53,710 nucleotides of DNA from Bacteroidales bacterium. GTDB lineage: Bacteria; Bacteroidota; Bacteroidia; Bacteroidales; WRLA01. The notes under the pieces were generated by a model, which ran no database searches, had not been told where the DNA came from, and saw only the letters and a list, made by a program, of their open reading frames with translations. The stretch spans positions 1 through 53,710 of the forward strand of contig JAIRTP010000068.1 in the NCBI GenBank assembly GCA_031254805.1. Direction: 5' to 3'. Position numbers and translations under genes: made by a program. Shown here one piece after another: positions 18,449-26,929 of this stretch (the stretch's first letter is position 1; the number at the start of each line of letters is the position of its first letter).

Positions 18449-20647
18449 TTATATTTTTAATGATAATATTATTTTTTCTGTTTTTCCGATGACAGTTCCC
18501 GCAGAAGGAAATTGTTTTTCAACTTTGCCGAATCCTTTAGTTTCCACTGTAAGTCCTTTTTCTTCCAAAACGTAAATAGCGTCGGACAAACTCATTCCCG
18601 TTACATTGGGAATGGTATTGGATTCTATATTATTCGGCGTAATATGAATTTCATTTTTAGCGGTTTTTACGCTCACCCAATCGCTATCGACATCGTTTAA
18701 ATTCAAATCCAGATCAATATGCTTAGAGATGGTTTGTATATTTTCCTTTGTACTGTTTATATTCATCGGAATAGACCCGACGCTGTCCGGAGGAATATAT
18801 CCGTTGGCGACCGGCATCAAACTGACGTCGACGGCATACAATTTGTTAGCAATGTCTCTAAAAACCGGCAATGCTACCTTTGCAGCAAGGTATTCGCCAT
18901 TTGACGGCTCGTTGATCATGACAATACAAGCATATTTTGGATTATCTGCTGGAAAATAACCGCAAAAGGAAGCATTATGCCTTTTGTCGGAATAACCTTT
19001 TTCTCCCGGAGTCGTTACTTGAGCCGTCCCTGTTTTTCCCGCAACGGCATAAGAAACACCTTTAAAGCCTTCTCTTCCTGTTCCGTTTACAACAACGCCG
19101 CGCAACATGGTTTGCAGATCTTTTATGACCTCTTCGGGAGCGATTTTCGCAATCAACGTATCGCTTTCGATGGTTTTGATGATTTCTCCGTTTTTCCTGA
19201 TCTCTTTCACGAATTTGGGTCGAATAAAAATTCCATCATTAGCAATAGCATTATAAAATGCAAGTATTTGCAACGGAGTCATTTCAACTTCGTATCCCAT
19301 CGGCATAGAAGTGATGGTCGACTTTGACCAAGTTTTGTCATTTGTATTTTTAATGTAAGGCGCGCTTTCTCCGGCTAATTCAATTCCTAAAGGTTGATTT
19401 AACCCCAAAGAATACAAACCGTCGATAAATTGTTGTTGATTATTTTTATAATTCTCATAAATGATTTTGACTGTTCCCACATTGGAAGATTTTTCAAATA
19501 TTTCTAAAACAGTCGGATCGTTGTGTCCAAAAGGAGCAGAATCCTTAATTGGTTTTTTTCTTCCCGGAAACATCTCCGAACTACTTGCAACTTTATATTT
19601 ATCGGTTAATTTTATTTTACCATCTTTCAGGGCGACCGCTAAAGCGGCGGTTTTAAAGAGAGAACCGGGATCGGCGCGAACGCCGATAGCATTATTATAA
19701 ATCTCGGCATATTTTCCTTCACCCTCTTTGTTTAAACTGGAAATGGCTAAAATTTCGCCCGTCTTAACTTCCATTACAATGGCGCAACCGCTTTTGGCTT
19801 TTTGTAATTTTAAATTTTCTAATAAGGATTTTTGAGCTACGTCTTGGATGGCTACATCTAATGTAGTTACAATATCTTTTCCGTTTTCAGGATAGATATT
19901 TTCAGGGCTTTCAATTTCGGCCCATGTATATTTTCCGATACGCTGATGCAATATATTGCCTTTCTTACCGGCTAAAATAGAGTCGTAAGCGCCTTCAATA
20001 CCGACTTTTAACGTATCGATCTTAGTCTCTCCGGTTTGATCCTTTTTCTCAACATATCTCACATATCCTAAAGTTCTTGGAGCAAGATCATACTTTTCAT
20101 AAGATTCTTTTGATATTGATATAAAGCAATTGTTGCTTTTTCTATTGGAAAATATCGGAAAATTCTTCATTCTTTCATAATCCTGGATATTTATATTTTT
20201 TTGTATGGCGACGTATCTCTTCTTTTTTGTCCTGTTTGTTTTTAATAAATTCAAGTAATAACTTGTTGATTTTTCTGGGAATAATGCATGTAAAGAGTCG
20301 GCAAGCGCTTGTACGTTTGAGAAGAATTCAAGACTGTCTAATATGGTCTCTTTTTCAGGTTTCTTAGAATCTTTCGGATACGTATCCATATAAATATCGA
20401 ACAACATGCGTCTTTTTAATAAAACTTCTCCGTCGGTGGCTAAAATAGCTCCCCTGTGGGCTTCTTTTTCATAAAAAACGTAAGAAGATTTATCGGACAA
20501 CTGTTCAAGTTCTTTTTTATCAGCTATCTGAACGTAAATAATTTTACCGATAGCGGCGATTGCAATCAACACAAACGCAACGTAAACGATAATTGTTCTG
20601 AGTACTAAAAACTTTTTAGATCGATTATTCTTCTCCGTTGTTTCCAT
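18449..20647 (-). CDS. ftsI: Septal transpeptidase FtsI (PBP3) with PASTA domain
   Basis: A 732-residue class B penicillin-binding protein that crosslinks septal peptidoglycan with FtsW. It has an N-terminal transmembrane helix (about 11-31), a pedestal domain, and a transpeptidase domain with DPGSLFKTAAL (active serine, near residue 330), SSN (near 385) and AGKTGTAQV (near 540). A C-terminal PASTA module is visible as TIPNVTGMSLSDAIYVLEEK. The active site is intact. Its start lies 23 nt inside ftsL, indicating translational coupling. Confidence 0.96.
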   Translation of the reverse strand: METTEKNNRSKKFLVLRTIIVYVAFVLIAIAAIGKIIYVQIADKKELEQLSDKSSYVFYEKEAHRGAILATDGEVLLKRRMLFDIYMDTYPKDSKKPEKETILDSLEFFSNVQALADSLHALFPEKSTSYYLNLLKTNRTKKKRYVAIQKNINIQDYERMKNFPIFSNRKSNNCFISISKESYEKYDLAPRTLGYVRYVEKKDQTGETKIDTLKVGIEGAYDSILAGKKGNILHQRIGKYTWAEIESPENIYPENGKDIVTTLDVAIQDVAQKSLLENLKLQKAKSGCAIVMEVKTGEILAISSLNKEGEGKYAEIYNNAIGVRADPGSLFKTAALAVALKDGKIKLTDKYKVASSSEMFPGRKKPIKDSAPFGHNDPTVLEIFEKSSNVGTVKIIYENYKNNQQQFIDGLYSLGLNQPLGIELAGESAPYIKNTNDKTWSKSTITSMPMGYEVEMTPLQILAFYNAIANDGIFIRPKFVKEIRKNGEIIKTIESDTLIAKIAPEEVIKDLQTMLRGVVVNGTGREGFKGVSYAVAGKTGTAQVTTPGEKGYSDKRHNASFCGYFPADNPKYACIVMINEPSNGEYLAAKVALPVFRDIANKLYAVDVSLMPVANGYIPPDSVGSIPMNINSTKENIQTISKHIDLDLNLNDVDSDWVSVKTAKNEIHITPNNIESNTIPNVTGMSLSDAIYVLEEKGLTVETKGFGKVEKQFPSAGTVIGKTEKIILSLKI

Positions 20648-20996
20648 TTTCTTCCCTTTTTACAATTATTTTTTTTACGCCGCTAACAGCTTCTTTCAAT
20701 CCTTGGTCGGAAAGTTTTTCAACCAAAACGGATTGCTTGGTTGACTTTGACATGCGTGATTTTTCACTTTCCAAAATTGATACAATCTGTTTTCTCTCCT
20801 CGGTAAGCTCTTTTTTGTGACGGTGCATTCGTTCCGCATAATATCCGTTAGTGATATACAATAGCCCTAAAACAGCGATGAAAAGCAAAAAAGGAAAATG
20901 ATTGCGCACGTTTTTCTTGGTCAAGATTGTCCCGTTAAGAGTCGATCTCACCGTATTTTTGATTACGTTTTTCTTTTTATTACTTTTTTGAGCCAT
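20625..20996 (-). CDS. ftsL: FtsL-like cell division protein
   Basis: A 123-residue bitopic protein: a basic N-terminus (NKKKNVIKNTVRS), one transmembrane helix (about 33-50, FPFLLFIAVLGLLYI), then a periplasmic coiled-coil segment (KKELTEERKQIVSILESEKSRM). This and its place between rsmH and ftsI identify it as FtsL, the partner of the FtsB-like protein encoded at 6741-7049. It overlaps ftsI by 23 nt. Confidence 0.87.
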   Translation of the reverse strand: MAQKSNKKKNVIKNTVRSTLNGTILTKKNVRNHFPFLLFIAVLGLLYITNGYYAERMHRHKKELTEERKQIVSILESEKSRMSKSTKQSVLVEKLSDQGLKEAVSGVKKIIVKREENGNNGEE

Positions 20997-21000
20997 TTTT

Positions 21001-21912
21001 TTATTCTGTTTTTTTTGATTTGAATTTTGCTATTCTCAATTTTGCGCTTCTTGCTCTGTTGTTTGAAACAATTTCTTCTTCCGACGCTGTTATTGGTTTT
21101 CTCGTAATGATATTGAACGGCGTCAGAGGATTTCCGTAAAAATCTTTTTCAATAACGCCTTCAAAATTTCCGGAGCGCATAAAATTTTTGACCAGCCGGT
21201 CTTCTAAAGAGTGATAAGAGAGAATGACCAATCTTCCTTCCGGAGACAATAAATCTACGGATTGTTGTAATAATGCCGATAAAGCTTCCATCTCTTTATT
21301 AGTTTCGATTCTGAGCGCTTGAAATAGTTGAGCGGCAAATTTATTTTCGCGCATTCTTGGCGCCATCGGCGTAATAATTTTCATCAATTGCGAAGTAGTC
21401 TCAATCGGTTGTACGGTACGTGTTCTAATTATGCCGTCGGCGATCTTGGCGCTGTTTTGCAACTCCCCGTAAAGCTTAAAAATGCGGATTAATTCATCCC
21501 GCTCATATTCATTGACAATATTGGCGGCCGTTAATTGAGTTTTAGCGCTCATGCGCATATCAAGTTTCCCTTCAAAACGCGTAGAAAAACCTTTTTCGGG
21601 AACGTCCAATTGATGGGATGATACGCCTAAATCGGCAAAAATCCCATTTACTTTCCCATAACCATATAGTTTACAGAAGTTTTTGACGTAGGAAAAATTT
21701 TGATGAATAAGCGTTAAGCGGTCGTCGTCTATCTTATTTTGCAGAGCGTCTTCATCTTGATCAAATGCGATTAATCTTCCCTTTTTGTCGAGATGTTCTA
21801 GAATGCCCCTGGCGTGTCCTCCTCCTCCGTACGTTACGTCAACATAAATGCCTTCAGGCTTGATATTCAAGCCTTCCAAACATTCGCGCAACATGACAGG
21901 AGTGTGATACAT
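21001..21912 (-). CDS. rsmH: 16S rRNA m4C1402 methyltransferase
   Basis: A 303-residue SAM-dependent methyltransferase (MraW) acting on C1402 in the 30S decoding centre. Visible motifs are HTPVMLRECLEGL, the SAM loop DVTYGGGGHARGIL, FADLGVSSHQLD and the C-terminal LSYHSLEDRLVKNFM. The length is typical. It is 4 nt from ftsL and about 53 nt from mraZ. Confidence 0.97.
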   Translation of the reverse strand: MYHTPVMLRECLEGLNIKPEGIYVDVTYGGGGHARGILEHLDKKGRLIAFDQDEDALQNKIDDDRLTLIHQNFSYVKNFCKLYGYGKVNGIFADLGVSSHQLDVPEKGFSTRFEGKLDMRMSAKTQLTAANIVNEYERDELIRIFKLYGELQNSAKIADGIIRTRTVQPIETTSQLMKIITPMAPRMRENKFAAQLFQALRIETNKEMEALSALLQQSVDLLSPEGRLVILSYHSLEDRLVKNFMRSGNFEGVIEKDFYGNPLTPFNIITRKPITASEEEIVSNNRARSAKLRIAKFKSKKTE

Positions 21913-21965
21913 TGTTATATATATTATTGTTATTCAATTAGATTCGACGTTTATTTGCAAAAAAA

Positions 21966-22433
21966 CTACTTATTTATGCTTTTACGTTTAAGAGCTCTGA
22001 TTTTATCTAACATATCAGCTTTTTCTTTTTCGGAAGTTTCTCTCATTTTTTCCAGATATTTCTCCTTGTCCCAAACCTCTGCGGAATCGTCGAGTCCTAC
22101 AATGACCACATCTTTATCAATGCCGGCAAACTCCAACAGGTTTTTGGGAATAAGAAATCTTCCGGTTGAATCCCAAGTGTCAATTTTAACATCTTGCAAG
22201 AATTGACGTTTCAAGTTCATGTCTTCTTTATCCAAAGTGTCCAGATCTTTCAAAAATCTTGTCTCAAGCGCCCACGTGGTTTTTGAAAATAATTCCAAAC
22301 AAGGTTCATTAAAACTTTTCCGGCATATCAATGTCTCAGAACCATCGGCGATGTTCTCGCGGATCTTCACAGGGATATTCAATCTCCCTTTGCTATCCAT
22401 CTTACAATCAAACGTTCCTACAAATTCTGCCAT
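21966..22433 (-). CDS. mraZ: Transcriptional regulator MraZ
   Basis: The first gene of the division and cell-wall cluster. The start is placed at MAEFVGTFDCKMDSKGRLNIP, the conserved family N-terminus, giving 155 residues; an upstream ATG would add 13 non-conserved residues and cross the promoter. Two AbrB-like swapped-hairpin repeats are visible, centred on DSKGRLNIP and DSTGRFLIP. MraZ forms rings and binds repeats in its own promoter region in other bacteria. No clear set of direct repeats was found here. Confidence 0.93.
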   Translation of the reverse strand: MAEFVGTFDCKMDSKGRLNIPVKIRENIADGSETLICRKSFNEPCLELFSKTTWALETRFLKDLDTLDKEDMNLKRQFLQDVKIDTWDSTGRFLIPKNLLEFAGIDKDVVIVGLDDSAEVWDKEKYLEKMRETSEKEKADMLDKIRALKRKSINK

Positions 22434-22449
22434 TTGAAAAATTTTGCTA

Positions 22450-22457
22450 CAAAGATA
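22450..22457 (-). promoter_or_regulatory. Promoter -7 box of the mraZ operon (TATCTTTG)
   Basis: TATCTTTG on the minus strand, 16 bp before the mraZ ATG, matches TAnnTTTG. No clean -33 element was seen. It is the only good promoter candidate found ahead of the dcw run. Confidence 0.7.
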
Positions 22458-22880
22458 AATCAAATTTTGCATTTAGCTGCATTTTTCGACAAAAAAATGC
22501 ACTTGTTGATAAAAAATTAACATATTGTATGTAAAATACTGAATACAAGTATATTATGTGGGCTTCTTGCGATATTAACAAAATCAATTGTTGATAACGA
22601 TAAAAAAATGTGAACAATAAGAGGGAAAAAAATTTAGAATTATGGTTATGTTTTAATATTTTCCAAAGATTACAAGATGTATTTCAAGCGCTCGTTTATG
22701 ATTAAAATCTACTTTATGGCATTGAAAAAATGAGCAAATGACGAATGAGCAAGAAAGTTGCGAGTTACAAATAGCGTATTATTCGATGCGTCGGTTATTC
22801 ATATTTCGTAGCGCATATATGTTATAATGATCCTGTTTTGATTATTCATACTTATATTATTTTGAGGCAGTCGCAAATAC

Positions 22881-22919
22881 AAATAAAAGAGAGGACGCCG
22901 AATTGATTCGGGCATCCTC
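22881..22919 (-). terminator. Orphan hairpin with T-rich tail
   Basis: On the minus strand GAGGATGC and GCGTCCTC pair with one G-U, extended by CGAA/TTCG around a 4-nt loop, followed by TCTTTTATTTGTATTT. It looks like a rho-independent terminator, but no minus-strand gene is visible between it and the zinc peptidase start, so the transcript it would end is unknown. Confidence 0.6.
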
Positions 22920-23267
22920 CGCAAGTATGAAAAAAACACATTACAAAAAGACGTTTCACAGCGGTATGCAGAACATTATGCTAAATAAAATGCTATCTCT
23001 TTGATCTTTTATGAAAAAGTATACTCCATCTTAAAATTCATTTACTTTTTCATAATGCTATTTCCGAGTAATGGCGGAAATAAAATGTTTTTAACATAAG
23101 ACAATACGGACAACAATTATGCCAAAAGATTTTTTATTTTGTATATTGCTGAATAATAGCTTAATCAAGAATATTTATGCATATTAGCGCCGTTATTATT
23201 ACCGGCATGACATCATTTGGCAAGGATTTTGACTTGTAAAAAGAAAATTTTAAAGATAAGACAGATT

Positions 23268-23942
23268 ATGTGGTTAATATTCATTTTAATTGCTATTATT
23301 AGTTGGCTCGTACAGAGCAATCTGCAGAAGAAGTTTAACGAATACTCAAAAGTTCCGCTTTCTAATGGTATGACAGGAAAAGATGTTGCGGTAAAAATGC
23401 TTCATGATCATGGAATTTACGACGTTCAAGTGATTTCCATACAAGGGCATTTAACAGATCACTTTAATCCGGCCAATAAAACCGTTAATTTAAGCGAAAG
23501 CGTTTATAATGCTAATGGCGTAGCCGCCGCCGCTGTCGCCGCTCATGAATGCGGTCATGCCGTTCAACATGCAACAGCTTACGCCCCTCTGAAAATGAGG
23601 TCTGCGCTTGTCCCTATTATAAGTTTTTCTTCAAGATGGGTATCATGGATCTTGTTGGCCGGAATTTTACTGCTAAATGTATTTCCCGAACTGTTATTAA
23701 TCGGCGTGATTTTGTTTGGAGTTAGTACTCTATTCAGTTTTATAACCCTTCCGGTAGAGATAAACGCCAGTCAACGCGCATTAGCATGGTTGGAAAAAAG
23801 TAATATTACTTACGGACAAACGCAAGAACAAGCAAAAAGCGCTTTAAAATCGGCCGCATACACTTACGTCGTCGCCGCTTTAAGTTCTTTGGCTACATTG
23901 ATATATTATTTGATGATCTTTTTAGGGAGAAGAAGAGATTAA
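23268..23942 (+). CDS. YugP-type zinc metallopeptidase
   Basis: A 224-residue membrane protease. The start at 23268 (MWLIFILIAIISWLVQS) is chosen because relatives begin with this hydrophobic helix; an upstream in-frame TTG would add 17 basic residues. The body has PLSNGMTGKDVAVKMLHDHG, then the zinc-binding AAHECGHAVQH (HExxH), and two or three further transmembrane helices with LPVEINASQRAL between them. The physiological substrate is unknown. It faces the tRNA-Lys pair and is separated from it by a bidirectional terminator. Confidence 0.9.
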   Translation: MWLIFILIAIISWLVQSNLQKKFNEYSKVPLSNGMTGKDVAVKMLHDHGIYDVQVISIQGHLTDHFNPANKTVNLSESVYNANGVAAAAVAAHECGHAVQHATAYAPLKMRSALVPIISFSSRWVSWILLAGILLLNVFPELLLIGVILFGVSTLFSFITLPVEINASQRALAWLEKSNITYGQTQEQAKSALKSAAYTYVVAALSSLATLIYYLMIFLGRRRD

Positions 23943-23968
23943 AAGCTGTTTAGAAGATCTCATAAAAG

Positions 23969-24000
23969 CAAAAAATCTGCCAAAATGAGCAGATTTTTTT
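23969..24000. terminator. Bidirectional terminator
   Basis: AAAAAATCTGC at 23970-23980 and GCAGATTTTTT at 23989-23999 form a perfect 11-bp stem with an 8-nt loop. Flanking A and T runs give a T-tail on either strand. It can end both the peptidase mRNA (+) and the tRNA transcript (-). Confidence 0.85.
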
Positions 24001-24002
24001 TG

Positions 24003-24075
24003 TGATTCCTCTGGGGCTCGAACCCAGGACCCCATCCTTAAAAGGGATGTGCTCTACCAACTGAGCTAAGAAATC
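24003..24075 (-). tRNA. tRNA-Lys (anticodon TTT), copy 1
   Basis: A 73-nt cloverleaf can be folded: acceptor GATTTCT/AGGAATC with one T-G pair, D arm GCTCAGTTGGTAGAGC, anticodon stem CATCC/GGATG with loop CTTTTAA (anticodon TTT), and T arm ending GGTTCGAGCC. CCA is not encoded. It is the second gene of a tandem pair read on the minus strand. Confidence 0.96.
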
Positions 24076-24097
24076 ATCCTTGCTATATATCCTTTTG

Positions 24098-24170
24098 TGA
24101 TCCCTCTGGGGCTCGAACCCAGGACCCCATCCTTAAAAGGGATGTGCTCTACCAACTGAGCTAAGGAATC
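24098..24170 (-). tRNA. tRNA-Lys (anticodon TTT), copy 2
   Basis: Identical to the neighbouring tRNA-Lys except at two acceptor-stem positions. Here the stem is GATTCCT/AGGGATC. CCA is not encoded. This is the promoter-proximal copy, with a strong promoter 17 bp upstream. Confidence 0.96.
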
Positions 24171-24186
24171 CTTTTAAAAGCGGGTG

Positions 24187-24217
24187 CAAAGGTAGAATTA
24201 AATTTCTAACCGTGCAA
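24187..24217 (-). promoter_or_regulatory. Promoter of the tRNA-Lys pair
   Basis: On the minus strand TTG (24215-24217) is followed after 20 bp by TACCTTTG (24187-24194), a textbook Bacteroidota -33/-7 pair with canonical spacing. Confidence 0.85.
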
Positions 24218-24288
24218 CTTTTTTATTAATTTTTTATAATTAATTAATAATCAACTATATGTAATTTTTTTGACGATCGTTTTTTAAT

Positions 24289-25248
24289 TTATTCCTGCTC
24301 GAACAAACTTTCTACATACGCCTCTTTATCAAAAGGTTGCAGATCTTCTTTTTTTTCTCCGATGCCGATATATTTTACAGGGATTTTGAATTGATCGGAG
24401 ATGCCGATCACAACGCCTCCGCGCGCCGTTCCGTCTAATTTTGTAATGGCAAGAGCGTTAACCGCGGTAGCGGCGGTAAATTGCTTAGCTTGTTCAAAAG
24501 CGTTTTGACCTGTTGATCCATCCAAAACAAGTAAAATTTCATGAGGAGCTCCCTGTATTACTTTATCCATTACGCGTTTGATCTTGGACAATTCGTTCAT
24601 CAAATTCACTTTGTTATGCAATCGGCCGGCGGTATCAATAATAACCACGTCGAAATCATTTGCTACGGCAGATTTGCAAGTGTCAAAGGCCACGGAAGCA
24701 GGATCTGCTCCCATGCCTTGACTGACAATGGGAACGTCGACGCGTTCAGCCCAAATGGTCAATTGATCTACGGCGGCGGCGCGAAAAGTATCCGCAGCTC
24801 CTAAAATGACCTTTTTCCCATGCTGTTTCAATTGATGAGCCAATTTCCCGATTGTGGTCGTTTTCCCCACGCCATTGACGCCGACAACCATAATAACGTA
24901 AGGATTTTCCCGTTTGGGAAAATCAAATCCTTCGACAAGAGCGTCATTATGATGTTCTTCGAGAAGCATGCTGATTTCTTCTTTTAAGATTCTGTTCAGT
25001 TCGTTAGTTCCGACATATTTATCGCGCGCTACGCGCGCTTCAATTCGTTCGATGATGCGAATGGTCGTATCGACGCCGACGTCCGACGAAATCAAAATCT
25101 CTTCCAAGTTGTCTAAAACTTCGTCGTCGACTTTGGATTTTCCGGCGACAATTTTAGATAATTTCGAAAAAACGCCTTCTCGCGTTTTTTCAAGCCCTTT
25201 GTTTAAGTTATCTTTTTGCTTTTTGTTGAAAAATGAAAATAGTCCCAT
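24289..25248 (-). CDS. ftsY: Signal recognition particle receptor FtsY
   Basis: A 319-residue SRP-family GTPase that docks SRP-ribosome complexes at the membrane. It has the NG domain only, with a short lysine-rich N-terminus in place of the acidic A domain of E. coli. Motifs are the G1 loop GVNGVGKTTTIGKLA (123-137), DTFRAAAVDQL, DTAGRLHNKVNLM and TKLDGTARGGVVIG. It follows rpmG and the DUF4295 gene on the same strand but is separated from them by a terminator. Confidence 0.96.
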   Translation of the reverse strand: MGLFSFFNKKQKDNLNKGLEKTREGVFSKLSKIVAGKSKVDDEVLDNLEEILISSDVGVDTTIRIIERIEARVARDKYVGTNELNRILKEEISMLLEEHHNDALVEGFDFPKRENPYVIMVVGVNGVGKTTTIGKLAHQLKQHGKKVILGAADTFRAAAVDQLTIWAERVDVPIVSQGMGADPASVAFDTCKSAVANDFDVVIIDTAGRLHNKVNLMNELSKIKRVMDKVIQGAPHEILLVLDGSTGQNAFEQAKQFTAATAVNALAITKLDGTARGGVVIGISDQFKIPVKYIGIGEKKEDLQPFDKEAYVESLFEQE

Positions 25249-25357
25249 AAAAAATATTTATTATGCAATACAACTGAAATACAACGAAGTTGACAAAGTT
25301 ATGTAATAATTCCGGTTTCGGCAAATTATTTTTGATCGTTCAAAAATCGATTGCTAT

Positions 25358-25395
25358 AAAAATCAACAGCCCTTTCCAACGATGGGAAAGAGCTG
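25358..25395 (-). terminator. Terminator between the DUF4295 gene and ftsY
   Basis: On the minus strand CAGCTCTTTCC and GGAAAGGGCTG pair over 11 bp with one G-T, followed by TTGATTTTTA. It lies about 35 bp after the DUF4295 stop and separates this small ribosomal transcript from ftsY. Confidence 0.8.
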
Positions 25396-25429
25396 TTTGT
25401 AATATTAACCTAAAAAACGTCTTGATGAA

Positions 25430-25576
25430 CTATTTCAAAAGAGTTTTTGCTTCTTCTAAGGTGACAACAGATTCTTTAAATGTATACGCTCCGGTTTTAG
25501 GAGAACGTTCCATTCTAATAACTTTTGTCCAATCTTTACTTTTAGTTTGCAGCGTTGCAACAACTTTCTTTGCCAT
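25430..25576 (-). CDS. DUF4295 small basic protein
   Basis: A 48-residue protein beginning MAKKVVATLQTKSKDWTKVI and ending EEAKTLLK. It matches the DUF4295 family, a short conserved Bacteroidota protein almost always encoded between rpmG and ftsY. It starts 10 bp after rpmG and is probably cotranscribed with it. The function is unknown; the context and basic character suggest ribosome association. It is easily missed because of its size. Confidence 0.9.
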   Translation of the reverse strand: MAKKVVATLQTKSKDWTKVIRMERSPKTGAYTFKESVVTLEEAKTLLK

Positions 25577-25586
25577 ATCTCAAAAA

Positions 25587-25775
25587 TTATTTAATTTCTC
25601 TATGTAATGTAACTTTTCTTAATATGGGATTATATTTTTTTAATTCCATTCTACCCGGGGTGTTTTTTTTATTTTTAGTGGTGATATATCTCGAAGTACC
25701 CGGAACACCGCTTTCCTTATGTTCTGTGCATTCTAAAATCACTTGAATGCGTGCATCTTTTTGCTTCTTTGCCAT
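25587..25775 (-). CDS. rpmG: 50S ribosomal protein L33
   Basis: A 62-residue large-subunit protein with start [20 protein letters not shown] and end [15 protein letters not shown]. The upstream ATG at 25802 is rejected because it adds nine non-conserved residues and lies over the promoter. Only one cysteine is present (in LECTEHK), so this is the zinc-free form. rpmB (L28), which commonly precedes rpmG in this phylum, is absent here; rpmG has its own promoter. Confidence 0.95.
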   Translation of the reverse strand: MAKKQKDARIQVILECTEHKESGVPGTSRYITTKNKKNTPGRMELKKYNPILRKVTLHREIK

Positions 25776-25799
25776 TTCGTCTCCAATTTTTTCAGGGTG

Positions 25800-25829
25800 C
25801 AAATGTACGAATAATTATCTAATCGGCAA
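25800..25829 (-). promoter_or_regulatory. Promoter of rpmG-DUF4295
   Basis: On the minus strand TTG (25827-25829) is followed after 19 bp by TACATTTG (25800-25807), matching the -33/-7 consensus, 25 bp before the rpmG start. Confidence 0.8.
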
Positions 25830-25912
25830 CTCTTTTGCTTATTTATTTTCTTTATTTTTTTTGAAAAAATTATAATATTTTGAAAATCAATTTCATAATA
25901 AATATTTAGGCG

Positions 25913-26896
25913 TCAAATTTTTAATTTTTCTTTAAATATTTCGGCAAGTCCGGAGAATGAAGCGTTTGGAAATTGTCGCATCAATTCTTCTATTTCTGTC
26001 AAATTTTTCATGCAAAAGTCTTTATAAGACGTTGATTGCGCATGAAACGGTCGATGCAACGACGCTGTGCGAATCTTTTCAACTTTTGCTAAGATATTCT
26101 GTGTTTTATCATCAAAATAAGTTTCGACAAAACGCTCCCAAATATAAGAAACGGCCGTCGTTGATGGATGCAGCATATCGACGCCGTAAAAGCGATAATC
26201 ACGTAAATCGTCCATCATGAGTTCGTAGGCGGGAAAATAATCGGGATGGGATTTTTTTTCAATCAATTTCTTTACGGCCAAGATTATCGTCGATTTGCTG
26301 TATTGATTTTCGACAAATCCATCCTTTATATGTCGTACCGGACTGATAGTCAACGTTATTTCTATATTTGGATTGAATGAAAACAGTCGGGCGAAAATTT
26401 CAGATAAAACCGTTATTATTTCATCGACGGATAACAAATATTTTTCGAAATTTTCTTGCGGAATCTTATGGCAAGACGAGACGACTGCATTTCGTTCTTT
26501 ATGACGATATGTCCAAGCCGTTCCCAAAGTGATGATCAATCTTGTCGCTGATTTCAAAAAATCATGCGCTTTTTCGGATGCGTCGTTGATAAGTCGCAGA
26601 TGCTCTTGTTGATTGGGACGGGAGAAACGACTATGATGAAAGAAACTGTGGTACAGATTATTATAAAAAACGGTATCGCGGGCTGTGAAAATGCGTCGAT
26701 CAATAATCATTTCCAAAGAACGCGCTAAAGATATCGGATCAAACAAAATCCCAAAAGGGTTGATCATTGTATTAAAACAATAGTTATCAAGTTTTTCTCC
26801 GATGTTTTCAACGAAACAAGAACCGCATAACATAATGGCGTCGTTATAATCGACCGGCTTGCTTTTTGGAATAGAAAAAGTTGTTCGAAAATTCAT
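25913..26896 (-). CDS. GSCFA-domain protein
   Basis: A 327-residue protein with the defining motif CGSCFVENIG near residues 24-33, followed by FGILFDPISLARSLEM, LIITLGTAWTYRH, TISPVRHIKDG and the C-terminal DMLHPSTTAVSYIWERF. The family resembles SGNH/GDSL hydrolases: the GS block could hold the nucleophile and the D-HPS block the catalytic Asp and His. The substrate is unknown. It lies downstream of a small membrane protein and the PNGase-like gene on the same strand. Confidence 0.88.
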   Translation of the reverse strand: MNFRTTFSIPKSKPVDYNDAIMLCGSCFVENIGEKLDNYCFNTMINPFGILFDPISLARSLEMIIDRRIFTARDTVFYNNLYHSFFHHSRFSRPNQQEHLRLINDASEKAHDFLKSATRLIITLGTAWTYRHKERNAVVSSCHKIPQENFEKYLLSVDEIITVLSEIFARLFSFNPNIEITLTISPVRHIKDGFVENQYSKSTIILAVKKLIEKKSHPDYFPAYELMMDDLRDYRFYGVDMLHPSTTAVSYIWERFVETYFDDKTQNILAKVEKIRTASLHRPFHAQSTSYKDFCMKNLTEIEELMRQFPNASFSGLAEIFKEKLKI

Positions 26897-26929
26897 ATTT
26901 TAATGATTTGTATGAAAATTATAATAAAT

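Larger units (their letters stand above)
22434..23267. other. 834-bp gene-poor region with inverted repeats
   Basis: No convincing protein gene was found. Contents are the mraZ promoter at the left end, a strong minus-strand hairpin with a T-rich tail at 22881-22919, a 10-bp inverted repeat (ATGAAAAAGT at 23011 and ACTTTTTCAT at 23043), and an 8-bp inverted repeat (TATTTCCG/CGGAAATA, about 23059-23082). The right end is the leader of the zinc peptidase gene. The hairpins could belong to a small RNA or to the remains of a small mobile element. Confidence 0.6.
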
